DNA of 41,978 nucleotides from Spirochaetota bacterium (GTDB taxonomy: Bacteria > Spirochaetota > UBA4802 > JAFGDQ01), in NCBI GenBank assembly GCA_016934735.1, contig JAFGSG010000097.1, positions 1 through 41,978 on the forward strand. Reading direction: 5' to 3'. Position 1 is the stretch's first letter. Every line of letters starts with the position of its first letter. The position numbers and the translations under genes are program-made. A model generated the notes under the pieces. The model was not told where the DNA came from, ran no database searches, and worked only from the letters and a program-made list of their open reading frames with translations. This document shows, piece after piece, positions 8,061 through 15,677 of the stretch.

Positions 8061-9128
8061 TTATCTGCTGTTTAATATTAGATCAACTATTTTTAATACT
8101 TTATCCGGAGTTATGAATTCCATGCACGTATGTTCTTTAAGAGGGCATTCACGCTTTTCGCATTGAATGCATGGGATATCCGCTTGCTGTGCCTGCAAGG
8201 CCGGATTTTTTTTCATATCAATATCATTCCATACATATGGATTGGTGGGACCGTAAATCGCAATGCTTCTTATTCCAAGCGCGTTTGCAATATGCTTGGG
8301 GCTGCTGTCATTCGTGATTATTAAATCGCATGTTGAAATGATCGCAGCCATTTCAGTTAAGGTGGTCAGCGGTATCATTTCTGCATCACTGCCTATTCCC
8401 TTAAGGATTTTCCTGGTGTAATCTTCTTCTCCGGGGCCCCATGCCAGTAGTATTTTACAATTGTACTCTTTGATCAGTGATTTACCTGTTGCAATGAAAT
8501 ATTCTGCTTTCCACCGCCTTGAACGCCTGGGGCTGTTCGGCGCAAGAATGACAAGCTTTCTGCCGGAAGGTAATTTGAGAGACTTATGGTAATCCCTGCC
8601 GAAATTTTTATCCTGCATATTTAATGTTAGCTCAGGAGAAACATAAGCAGGATCTATGCCGAGGGGTTTGAGATGAGCAAGCCGTTTTATCACTGTGTTG
8701 GTATCTGCATCCGGCTTTTCGATTCTTTTATTGTAGGCAATACTCTTAAAACCCAGTTTCCTTCCAATCCGTACCGGAGCTTTGCTGAAGAGTGTTATAA
8801 CAGCTGATTTGGGATTTCCGATAAAATCAATTACAATGTCAAAGTTTATTCTTCTGATTTTTTTAATTAGCGTGAAATTATAAACAATATATCTAAAATA
8901 ACCGGCTAGTCCATTCCTGGATAATTTTTTAATAAGTATGAGATCATCAATGAGAGAAAAATCTTTAATCAGAACAGATTCTTTTTCGTTCACCATGAAG
9001 CTGATCCACGAGGTCGGATATTTTATTTTAAGGGCTTTAACAACAGGCGTCAGAAGAAGCACATCGCCGGCAGGCTTGAATTGAATAAGCAGGATTTTCA
9101 GATTTGAATTATTTCGGTTTTTTAGCAT
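8061..9128 (-). CDS. Glycosyltransferase family 9 (heptosyltransferase-like)
   Basis: The 355-residue enzyme shows the GT-B fold of ADP-heptose:LPS heptosyltransferases. The N-terminal half opens with KILLIQFKPAGDVLLLTPVV (about 10-29). The C-terminal nucleotide-sugar site contains NDSSPKHIANALG and IYGPTNPYVW (about 270-300). A late Cys cluster (PCIQCEKRECPLKEHTC) is common in this family. It likely adds a heptose or related sugar to lipid-linked glycan at the inner membrane. Its start overlaps the upstream DUF4254 gene by 20 bp, so the two are coupled. A GmhB-type heptose phosphatase gene elsewhere in the window (17464-18003) supports heptose use. Confidence 0.9.
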   Translation of the reverse strand: MLKNRNNSNLKILLIQFKPAGDVLLLTPVVKALKIKYPTSWISFMVNEKESVLIKDFSLIDDLILIKKLSRNGLAGYFRYIVYNFTLIKKIRRINFDIVIDFIGNPKSAVITLFSKAPVRIGRKLGFKSIAYNKRIEKPDADTNTVIKRLAHLKPLGIDPAYVSPELTLNMQDKNFGRDYHKSLKLPSGRKLVILAPNSPRRSRRWKAEYFIATGKSLIKEYNCKILLAWGPGEEDYTRKILKGIGSDAEMIPLTTLTEMAAIISTCDLIITNDSSPKHIANALGIRSIAIYGPTNPYVWNDIDMKKNPALQAQQADIPCIQCEKRECPLKEHTCMEFITPDKVLKIVDLILNSR

Positions 9129-9756
9129 TGTTTTGTTTGATGTTTTTATATATTACAGGATTTAATTCGGGATCGTTGTACATTTTAAACTGTCTGTATA
9201 AAGCATAGCGTCTTTTTCCTGATGCGATTTCTTCAATGAAGGAATCGTATGCGGAAATCAGATCATCCATCTGCTTATTTATTAAGACAAGTTTTTCAGA
9301 ACAGGTATTCCGCAGTTTTTTTGTTGAATCCTTTCTGCCCGCTTCCAGCGCCATGTGATATTGCTTTAAACATAAAATGATTAATTTATCAATAACGCTC
9401 GCCGGGGTTTCAGTGCTTAGGGCTGCGTTTTGGTTGAATACGGCCTTGTCATAAAGAGAAGAGTCAATTTCTTCTACTTTGTTTACACGCATGGCATTCA
9501 GTTTATCGATCTTTCTTTTTATTTCAGCAATTACGTCAGCCGATGCATTCGGATCGCGCGCTTTATCTTCTTCGTGCCATTGCGCAGTATTGATTAAAGA
9601 CAAAAATTCTATATGATAAAAAATATTATTTTTTTTATTTGATTTATTTAATAATTTTAGAGCGTCATCAAATGAAGATATTTGATGCTCTTTATTATGC
9701 CATTTATTAATTATTTTATTTGAAATTTTTATTATTTTTTTTGATTGTGGATACAT
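9109..9756 (-). CDS. DUF4254-family protein linked to glycosyltransferase
   Basis: The 215-residue product contains the characteristic stretch TAQWHEEDKARDPNAS near residues 57-72, followed by AEIKRKIDKLNAMR. From memory this matches DUF4254, a family of helical proteins usually encoded beside glycosyltransferases. The rest is helical with a basic C-terminus. The function is unknown; a partner or accessory role in glycan assembly is suggested by the gene order. The start is uncertain because no ribosome site precedes the ATG at 9756, but no better internal start precedes the conserved core. A strong promoter lies about 50 bp upstream. Confidence 0.72.
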   Translation of the reverse strand: MYPQSKKIIKISNKIINKWHNKEHQISSFDDALKLLNKSNKKNNIFYHIEFLSLINTAQWHEEDKARDPNASADVIAEIKRKIDKLNAMRVNKVEEIDSSLYDKAVFNQNAALSTETPASVIDKLIILCLKQYHMALEAGRKDSTKKLRNTCSEKLVLINKQMDDLISAYDSFIEEIASGKRRYALYRQFKMYNDPELNPVIYKNIKQNNAKKPK

Positions 9757-9798
9757 TTGTATTATTGTTTTATTTAATTTGTTTAGTTTTAAAATTGT

Positions 9799-9836
9799 TT
9801 GACCAATAAATATAAATAAGCTATATTAATTGTCAA
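9799..9836. promoter_or_regulatory. Interlocked divergent sigma70-like promoters
   Basis: On the plus strand, TTGACC (9799-9804), 17 bases and TATATT (9822-9827) form a promoter for the DUF2225 gene. On the minus strand, TTGACA (9836-9831), 16 bases and TATATT (9814-9809) form one for the DUF4254/glycosyltransferase operon. The two cores overlap, so the same DNA cannot easily be open in both directions at once. Confidence 0.6.
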
Positions 9837-9886
9837 TCATTACTATTTTTAAAAAATGAGACAAGAACTTTTAAAGGATTTTTACG

Positions 9887-10777
9887 TTGCTGAATTTAAA
9901 TCAAAAGCCTAAAATCAAAAAAATTTCATACAGGCATAAGGAATATATCACATGTCCTGTCTGTTCCAATGAATTTCAGAGAGAAGAAATGCTGACAGGC
10001 GGCGGCAGGCTGATCGCCGGCGAGCTTACAGATGAACTTCGCAGATTGTATGATAATAATAAAAAGCACGGGAAGATATATCCGCTCGCTTATCTTTTAA
10101 CTGTCTGCCCGAAATGCCTCTATGCTGCCTACCCCAGGGATTTTGACAAGCTCAATGGCGAGGAGATAAAAAAGCTTGCCGGAATGAGCGATGCCCGTAT
10201 GAATTCGCTCAGAAAGTATTTCGGCGATGCGAGTTTTGTCAATGACAGGGATCTGCTTTTGGGCGCGGCTTCGTATTTGCTTGCTGTGGATTGTTATGGC
10301 TACAGGGGATCGAATGTTGCGCCAACGGTAAAAAAGGCTGTATCATCAATAAGGGCTGCCTGGCTTTTCGATGATCTCGCAAAGGAGACATCAAGTACAA
10401 TTTACAGGAAATTTTCTGAATTTTTTCATTCAAAAGCCTACAGGTTTTATCATCAGACTCTGAACCTGCTGCAGTCAGGCGGAGAAAATCTGGAAGATGC
10501 GGGGCATGTGGGCCCGGATTTCGAAAAGAACTGGGGATATGACGGCATGCTTTACATGTGCGCGGTTTTAACCATTAAATACGGCTCCAGTGAAAAAGAC
10601 ATTAAAAAAAGAATTCAGAATTTTGAAGTAACAAAAATATATTTAAGTAAACTGTTCGGCACAGGCAAAGCTTCAAAATCCAAGCCCGGGCATCTGATTG
10701 AAATGATTAGAAATTTATATGATAAAATAAACGAAATGCTGGATGAATATTATAAGGAACTCGGAGGAGAAAATTAG
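9887..10777 (+). CDS. DUF2225 zinc-ribbon protein
   Basis: The 296-residue protein matches the DUF2225 family known in clostridia and spirochaetes. Two CxxC pairs (C23/C26 and C74/C77) flank a conserved segment and should bind zinc. The remainder is a helical, TPR-like region with a YxxAA-type pattern. Its molecular role is not established. Translation starts at a TTG with AAAGGA about 8 bases upstream; no ATG fits before the zinc motif. The stop codon overlaps the probable start region of truA, so both genes are one operon. Confidence 0.85.
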   Translation: MLNLNQKPKIKKISYRHKEYITCPVCSNEFQREEMLTGGGRLIAGELTDELRRLYDNNKKHGKIYPLAYLLTVCPKCLYAAYPRDFDKLNGEEIKKLAGMSDARMNSLRKYFGDASFVNDRDLLLGAASYLLAVDCYGYRGSNVAPTVKKAVSSIRAAWLFDDLAKETSSTIYRKFSEFFHSKAYRFYHQTLNLLQSGGENLEDAGHVGPDFEKNWGYDGMLYMCAVLTIKYGSSEKDIKKRIQNFEVTKIYLSKLFGTGKASKSKPGHLIEMIRNLYDKINEMLDEYYKELGGEN

Positions 10778-11537
10778 AGCCGCCCTTCTGGTGCAGTACG
10801 ACGGTACCGGCTTTAACGGATGGCAGGTACAGAAAAAGGGCAGGACTGTACAGGGCGAAATTGAAAAAGCACTGGAAGTCCTGTTAAAACAAAAGGTGAG
10901 AACTGTTGCTGCCGGAAGGACAGATACAGGCGTACATGCTCTCGGCCAGGTGATTCACCTGGATTTCTCTTCAAATTTAAGTCTTCAAAAGCTCTGTATA
11001 AGCCTGAACGGTATTCTGGATAAGGATGTCTCAATCAAAAACGCTTATTATGTGCCGCCTGAATTCCATGCCCGGTTCAGTGCACAACAGAGAGAATATA
11101 TTTATATTGTTTATAATCATCCCCTAAGAAATCCCCTTGTCCTGAAGAAAGCTATGTGGGTAAGTCAGAAAGTCGATGTTGCTTTTCTCAGGCATATTTC
11201 AGAATACTTAATCGGTGAAAAAGACTTTGCGTCTTTCTGCAAAAAAACATCTGCAGATGAAAACACAATAAGAAGGATTGATGAGTTTGACATTACGCAA
11301 TCTGAGGAATTTATCTTTTTCAGGATAAAGGGGAATGCCTTTCTGCATAATATGATAAGGATAATTATCGGTACAATTTTTGACCTTCACGGCAATAAAA
11401 AGGATCCCGGCTGCATCCTGAATATACTTGAACAGAAAGACAGAAATGCCGGAGGCAAAACCGCTCCCGCGCACGGATTATATCTAAATAAAATCATTTA
11501 TGATCCTCCGTTATCCGGGATGGAATCCGCATACTGA
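10743..11537 (+). CDS. truA: tRNA pseudouridine synthase A
   Basis: TruA makes pseudouridine at positions 38-40 of the tRNA anticodon arm. The family opening LVQYDGTGFNGWQVQ is at residues 16-30 of the long form, and the catalytic aspartate is D61 in GRTDTGVHALG. The length (264) is normal. The start is uncertain. The ATG at 10743 overlaps the upstream gene by 35 bp and has a poor ribosome site. An ATT at 10773 would give the family-typical N-terminus; it overlaps the upstream TAG and lies just after GGAGGAG. Confidence 0.93.
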   Translation: MNIIRNSEEKIRAALLVQYDGTGFNGWQVQKKGRTVQGEIEKALEVLLKQKVRTVAAGRTDTGVHALGQVIHLDFSSNLSLQKLCISLNGILDKDVSIKNAYYVPPEFHARFSAQQREYIYIVYNHPLRNPLVLKKAMWVSQKVDVAFLRHISEYLIGEKDFASFCKKTSADENTIRRIDEFDITQSEEFIFFRIKGNAFLHNMIRIIIGTIFDLHGNKKDPGCILNILEQKDRNAGGKTAPAHGLYLNKIIYDPPLSGMESAY

Positions 11538-11550
11538 TCTTAATATTTAA

Positions 11551-11579
11551 TTGACATCAAATATTAAATAATAAATATT
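11551..11579 (+). promoter_or_regulatory. Possible promoter for the barrel/lipoprotein pair
   Basis: A perfect -35 hexamer TTGACA (11551-11556) lies in an AT-only stretch 50 bp before the next start codon, but the -10 is weak (AATATT at the 17-bp spacing). It sits between inverted copies of TAATATTT (11540-11547) and AAATATTA. Confidence 0.35.
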
Positions 11580-11606
11580 GCTTTGAAAATAAAGGATTTT
11601 ATTATA

Positions 11607-12203
11607 ATGCAAAAACTTTTAAAGTATACTCAATTTAATAAATTGATCATTTTAATGGCCGGGTTATTTGTCTTATTTTTTTATAATTACACAGATGCCA
11701 GACAGATTGACTACTTTAACAAACCGCAGGTCGGCCTCTGGTTTGGTGTTTTAACTCCCGTTTACACAACATATGACCAGGTGCAAACCTCACTGGGCGG
11801 AGGCGGGTTTGTCAGGGTTAATTCACCACTCAGCAACGTGAAATTCGGTTTAGACAGTTCCTATCAATATTATGATCCAAAACCCATAGAGGGAGTCAAT
11901 ACCCTTACACTGGTGCCGGTTTACGGAAATCTTCTATACAGAATACCCATGCCCTGGAAACTTCCGTTTGTCTTTCAGATAAAAGCGGGAGCAGGCGGGT
12001 GCTGGGTCAAGATAAGACCGGACAGGGTAAATCAATGGGACCCCATGGCCATGGCCGGATTTGAATTTTCTTTCGGTGCGGGCAGGAGGATCAATATCGG
12101 TTTTCGCATTGACTATCTGCTGATTTATGAACAACATATTAAAGGCGCAGAAAGGAACGGGCATGTAATCAACACGGGATTGACCTTATATTTCAATATA
12201 TAA
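11607..12203 (+). CDS. Small outer-membrane beta-barrel protein
   Basis: The 198-residue protein has an N-terminal signal sequence (to about residue 31, TDA|RQ). Alternating amphipathic strands with many Gly/Tyr/Phe residues follow, consistent with an 8-strand barrel of the OmpA/OmpW size class. I cannot name the family. I start it at the ATG at 11607, with AAAGGA about 10 bases upstream, rather than at an in-frame TTG at 11583. It is 12 bp upstream of a large lipoprotein gene and probably works with it at the outer membrane. Confidence 0.72.
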   Translation: MQKLLKYTQFNKLIILMAGLFVLFFYNYTDARQIDYFNKPQVGLWFGVLTPVYTTYDQVQTSLGGGGFVRVNSPLSNVKFGLDSSYQYYDPKPIEGVNTLTLVPVYGNLLYRIPMPWKLPFVFQIKAGAGGCWVKIRPDRVNQWDPMAMAGFEFSFGAGRRINIGFRIDYLLIYEQHIKGAERNGHVINTGLTLYFNI

Positions 12204-12215
12204 TGATTTAACAAG

Positions 12216-13688
12216 ATGAAAAAATTAAATTTAAATATAAAATTCAGTATTATAATTGTTTCTGCCGTACTATTTTTTTCCGGGTGCGGCGACCAGGCAT
12301 TGTTCGATGAGCTGGCTACCAATAGAGTAAAAGTAATAATAAAGGGCACATACGAGTCGAATAATCCGAGGGATTGGGAATGGCCGGCTCCTGCCGTTAT
12401 TGAGGATGATTCAGTATATGTATGGGAATATGAAGATCAGCCTTTTCCTAAAGAAGATGTTCCTCCCACAACTTTTATGCTTGATGTCGCAGGTATGGAA
12501 GTAAAGTCCGGAAAACATAGTCAATATTTTGCAAATTTCAGAAAGACTTATACAACTGCAATTGAAGTTCCAGATATGTGGACTGTTCCATTTTTTAACG
12601 GAGAGGGAGTAGTGTATCAGAATAATGATATGCGTCCTGATTTTACATGGCAGTCTGTTAATGTGTATATACGTAAAATGCTCTTTAACAACGCGAAACA
12701 ATTTGTTCCTACTGGAGTAAACGCTGATGGAACAAATACGTGGGGCTATGATCCGGACGTTGATATTAATGGAAATGTTGAAGATATGTTCGAAGAGAGG
12801 ACAGTAAAGGCTTTTAATTTTAATTTAACTCAGGTGCTTTCTTATTATGATTCTCTTAAAATAAATTATGATGAAATAAACAGGATATTTCCATTGAGAA
12901 TCCCGGTTGAAGGCGGATTTATTTTCGATAATGAAGAAGATGAAACTGTTCTTGAGATTCGCCTTGTAATAAAGAATTTTGTGAAGAAATACGAATACGA
13001 ATATATCGACAGTCTGGACAGCAGCCGCAAGCTGAGGCATTTTTACGCGCTCTCTGACTGGCTGAGAGACGTAAAGAGAGATGAGCCTGCGGTTACTACA
13101 GACACTCTGGGCAAGATGGGCCGCAACCTGCATGCGGTTGCGCGTTACTATGTGCCTGGTAAGACCGCGACTATAACCGGGACAACTGCTGTAGGAAATT
13201 ATTATGTTGCTGCTATTAAAAGCAATTATTCTAACACTGAATATGAGATCAGCATTCCGGCGGCAAGACCGTCAAATTATGGCGCCGGTGCTTATGATGA
13301 ACCAAAGCCTCCAAGGCAGCCGCTTAATCCGGCTGGAACTTTCTCTGATCAATATATGCAGGCATTGCTAGATTATTATCTGCAATATGAAGTGTATAAG
13401 CAGTACTTTGATTATTTTGTTACAAATGTGGATTCAAGCGGGCAGTATGAGACCGAATGGAACAGTTATGAATCAATAGTGAGTGAATATAAAATCCCGC
13501 AGCTTGTTACGTTTACAGATAACGGCATTTTTAGAATAGAGAATGTCCCTGCAGGAACATATAGAATTTATCGCTCAGCCGCTATTCCAGTCGGAGCACT
13601 GCCTGATTCGTTTGGTAACTATCTTGGAACAGCTACTGTAACAGAAGCCAATTTTAATGATCCAACTCCGGTTCCGGTAATACCATAA
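12216..13688 (+). CDS. Large lipoprotein with C-terminal Ig-like fold, unknown function
   Basis: The 490-residue product has a lipoprotein signal with the lipid-attachment cysteine at residue 24 (FFSGC). The body is acidic and rich in Tyr/Asp. The C-terminal segment (FRIENVPAGTYRIYR, about 450-464) looks like the last strands of a carboxypeptidase-regulatory or SpaA-like beta-sandwich. Proline-rich stretches lie at about 365-380 and at the end. I recognise no enzyme motif. A surface or periplasmic structural role alongside the small barrel gene 12 bp upstream is likely. Confidence 0.72.
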   Translation: MKKLNLNIKFSIIIVSAVLFFSGCGDQALFDELATNRVKVIIKGTYESNNPRDWEWPAPAVIEDDSVYVWEYEDQPFPKEDVPPTTFMLDVAGMEVKSGKHSQYFANFRKTYTTAIEVPDMWTVPFFNGEGVVYQNNDMRPDFTWQSVNVYIRKMLFNNAKQFVPTGVNADGTNTWGYDPDVDINGNVEDMFEERTVKAFNFNLTQVLSYYDSLKINYDEINRIFPLRIPVEGGFIFDNEEDETVLEIRLVIKNFVKKYEYEYIDSLDSSRKLRHFYALSDWLRDVKRDEPAVTTDTLGKMGRNLHAVARYYVPGKTATITGTTAVGNYYVAAIKSNYSNTEYEISIPAARPSNYGAGAYDEPKPPRQPLNPAGTFSDQYMQALLDYYLQYEVYKQYFDYFVTNVDSSGQYETEWNSYESIVSEYKIPQLVTFTDNGIFRIENVPAGTYRIYRSAAIPVGALPDSFGNYLGTATVTEANFNDPTPVPVIP

Positions 13689-13731
13689 GATAATAATTTG
13701 GTTATGTTTCATAAATTTATTATATAAGAAT

Positions 13732-13998
13732 TTACGGAAAATATTTATAAATTTCTTTTCTGTGTAAAGACCTTACAAAGAAGACAATTTTATTTTCAAT
13801 ATGAAGACCTAATCTATAATCACCGATCCTGATGCGGTAATGGTTTTTATTGCCTTCTATTTTTTTAACATGCTTTATTTCTCTGATTGATCCGGCATTT
13901 TCAATAAGGTAAATAATTTCAGCAATAGCAGCGATGAGTCTTTTATCATGGATTTTATTAATATCTTTACTAAAACTTTTCCTGATCTCAATATCCAT
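13732..13998 (-). CDS. RelE/ParE-family toxin
   Basis: The 88-residue basic protein has the compact RelE/ParE fold pattern. An N-terminal helical hairpin (SFSKDINKIHDKRL) is followed by a KHVKKIEGNKNHYRIRIGDY segment and a terminal strand (IVFFVRSLHRKEIYKYF). RelE members cleave mRNA on the ribosome and ParE members poison gyrase; the sequence alone does not separate these. The conserved R-x-G-D-Y-R element and C-terminal basic/aromatic residues lean towards an mRNA interferase. It follows its antitoxin gene by 8 bp and converges with the lipoprotein gene. Confidence 0.85.
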   Translation of the reverse strand: MDIEIRKSFSKDINKIHDKRLIAAIAEIIYLIENAGSIREIKHVKKIEGNKNHYRIRIGDYRLGLHIENKIVFFVRSLHRKEIYKYFP

Positions 13999-14006
13999 GC
14001 CACTTA

Positions 14007-14213
14007 CTAAATCCTAGATTTTAATTTTTTTAGGAAGTCGTCTTTATTTACCGATACAGTCTTCATCCCTTCATCAATAGCTTTTGATAAAGCAATATCT
14101 TCAATAACTTCATGAAATATATTTTTTAATTTTTTTTCAGACAGAGTTTCCCTGACAGAATCTTTGATTATCTGTTTTAGACCTTCAGTAGTAAGTTTTT
14201 CGACAGTCTGCAT
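14007..14213 (-). CDS. Antitoxin of the RelE/ParE-type module
   Basis: The 68-residue acidic/basic helical protein lies directly upstream of the toxin gene, the usual type II order. It has no recognisable ribbon-helix-helix or HTH motif. The C-terminal half (VNKDDFLKKLKSRI) is a likely toxin-wrapping helix. A strong AAGGAGG site lies 7 bp before the ATG, which is consistent with high antitoxin synthesis. A weak promoter (TTGATT, 17 bp, TATTCT on the minus strand) may lie about 70 bp upstream. Confidence 0.75.
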   Translation of the reverse strand: MQTVEKLTTEGLKQIIKDSVRETLSEKKLKNIFHEVIEDIALSKAIDEGMKTVSVNKDDFLKKLKSRI

Positions 14214-14346
14214 TAAACAGCCTCCTTATCTTTTTTCAATTTATTAGGCCGATTTTTTGTTAAGTTTAAAGATAGAATAAATAATTAAATAATAAAAATC
14301 AAGGATTTTAAAGAGAAGATCACCTTTTTGAATAAAAAATAGTTGT

Positions 14347-14368
14347 TTTATTTACCCGTGTAAATAAA
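14347..14368. promoter_or_regulatory. Operator-like palindrome upstream of lysC
   Basis: Nine-base perfect inverted arms (TTTATTTAC at 14347-14355 and its complement at 14360-14368) are separated by CCGT. It lies about 70 bp before the lysC start in the 225-bp gap shared with the divergent antitoxin gene, and is the size of a dimeric repressor site. No known regulator motif is matched. Confidence 0.4.
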
Positions 14369-14438
14369 TAAGGGATTCAATCAGCAGTAGAGAATATTTT
14401 ATTTTAAAACAAAATTAACCAACAAACATCATAATTCT

Positions 14439-15656
14439 ATGAACATAATAGTACAGAAATACGGCGGGACTTCGGTTGGAACACCGGAAAGGATAAAGGC
14501 AGTAGCTGAACGTATAAAAGGCTATGTTGAAAGAAAGTATTCGGTGGTAGTTGTCGTCTCGGCAATGGGAAAAACGACAGACTCGCTCATCGCGCTCTCG
14601 AAAGAGATTACGCAAAATCCTAGCAAGCGCGAGCTTGACATGCTGCTCTCCACCGGCGAGCAGGTATCGATCGCCATGCTTGCAATGGCCCTGCACGAGA
14701 CCGGAATAGACGCAATCTCATTCACAGGGTCTCAGGTGAAGTTAATGACGGACGGCAACTTCGCGAACGCTAAGATAGAATCAATAGCTACCGGCAGGAT
14801 AAAGGATTCGCTCAGCAAAAATAAAGTAGTCATTGTAGCAGGTTTTCAGGGCATTGACGAGGACGAGAACATAACGACTCTCGGGCGAGGAGGCTCGGAC
14901 ACTTCCGCAGTGGCGCTCGCTTCGGTACTCGGGTGCAGAGACTGCGAAATATACACGGATGTTGACGGCGTGTATACTGCCGACCCCCGCGTTGTCGGTG
15001 ATCCGGTGAAACTGAAGGAAATCAGCTATGATGAAATGCTGGAACTGGCAAGACTTGGTGCGAAGGTTCTGCACTCAAGATCGGTTGAGTTCGCCAAGAA
15101 ATACAATGTAAGAATACACGTGAAATCAAGTTTTAATTATGAAGAAGGCACAATTGTTATGCCCAGGGAGGAAATGATGGAGAAGTTTGTAATAAGCGGT
15201 GTTACATCCAAAAAAGATGAAGCTAAAATAACATTGCGGGATATTCCGGACAGGCCTGGGATTGCCGCTGAAGTATTTCAGGAACTCGCGGATAATAAGA
15301 TCTATGTAAATATGATAGTGCAGTCCACCGGACAGGGCAACAAGGCTTCCATTTCCTTTACAGTGCTGAACAGCGACCTCACAAAAGCTCTTATTGTATG
15401 CGAAGATTTAAAGAAAAAGCTTTCCGCGACCTCTGTTGATCACAAGAAAGACATTGTAATTGTATCTGCAGTCGGTGTAGGTATGCTTTCATCCTACGGG
15501 GTCGCAGGCAGAATGTTCAAGGTACTCTCTGACCACAGCATAAATATTGAAATGATTTCAACCTCTGAGATCGGTATATCCTGTGTCATTGACGCATTAT
15601 ATGCAGAACTCGCTGTAAAAGCTCTTCACAAAGAATTTCTTGAAGCCGGCAAATAA
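14439..15656 (+). CDS. lysC: Aspartate kinase
   Basis: The enzyme phosphorylates aspartate, the first step to diaminopimelate/lysine, threonine and methionine. The N-terminal amino-acid-kinase domain (about 1-245) opens with KYGGTSV at residues 7-13. Two C-terminal ACT domains (about 265-400) provide feedback control. At 405 residues it is a standard monofunctional enzyme. No ribosome site is visible before the ATG. The first half of the gene is visibly richer in GC than the ACT part and the neighbours. It is followed by ddl, so peptidoglycan precursor synthesis is a shared theme. Confidence 0.95.
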   Translation: MNIIVQKYGGTSVGTPERIKAVAERIKGYVERKYSVVVVVSAMGKTTDSLIALSKEITQNPSKRELDMLLSTGEQVSIAMLAMALHETGIDAISFTGSQVKLMTDGNFANAKIESIATGRIKDSLSKNKVVIVAGFQGIDEDENITTLGRGGSDTSAVALASVLGCRDCEIYTDVDGVYTADPRVVGDPVKLKEISYDEMLELARLGAKVLHSRSVEFAKKYNVRIHVKSSFNYEEGTIVMPREEMMEKFVISGVTSKKDEAKITLRDIPDRPGIAAEVFQELADNKIYVNMIVQSTGQGNKASISFTVLNSDLTKALIVCEDLKKKLSATSVDHKKDIVIVSAVGVGMLSSYGVAGRMFKVLSDHSINIEMISTSEIGISCVIDALYAELAVKALHKEFLEAGK

Positions 15657-15677
15657 CATTTTGATACAAATTGAATC

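Noticed and set aside
14214-14438. Lysine riboswitch upstream of lysC
   Set aside because: The gap is AT-rich, lacks the conserved lysine-riboswitch core and a terminator hairpin, and also has to hold the divergent antitoxin promoter.
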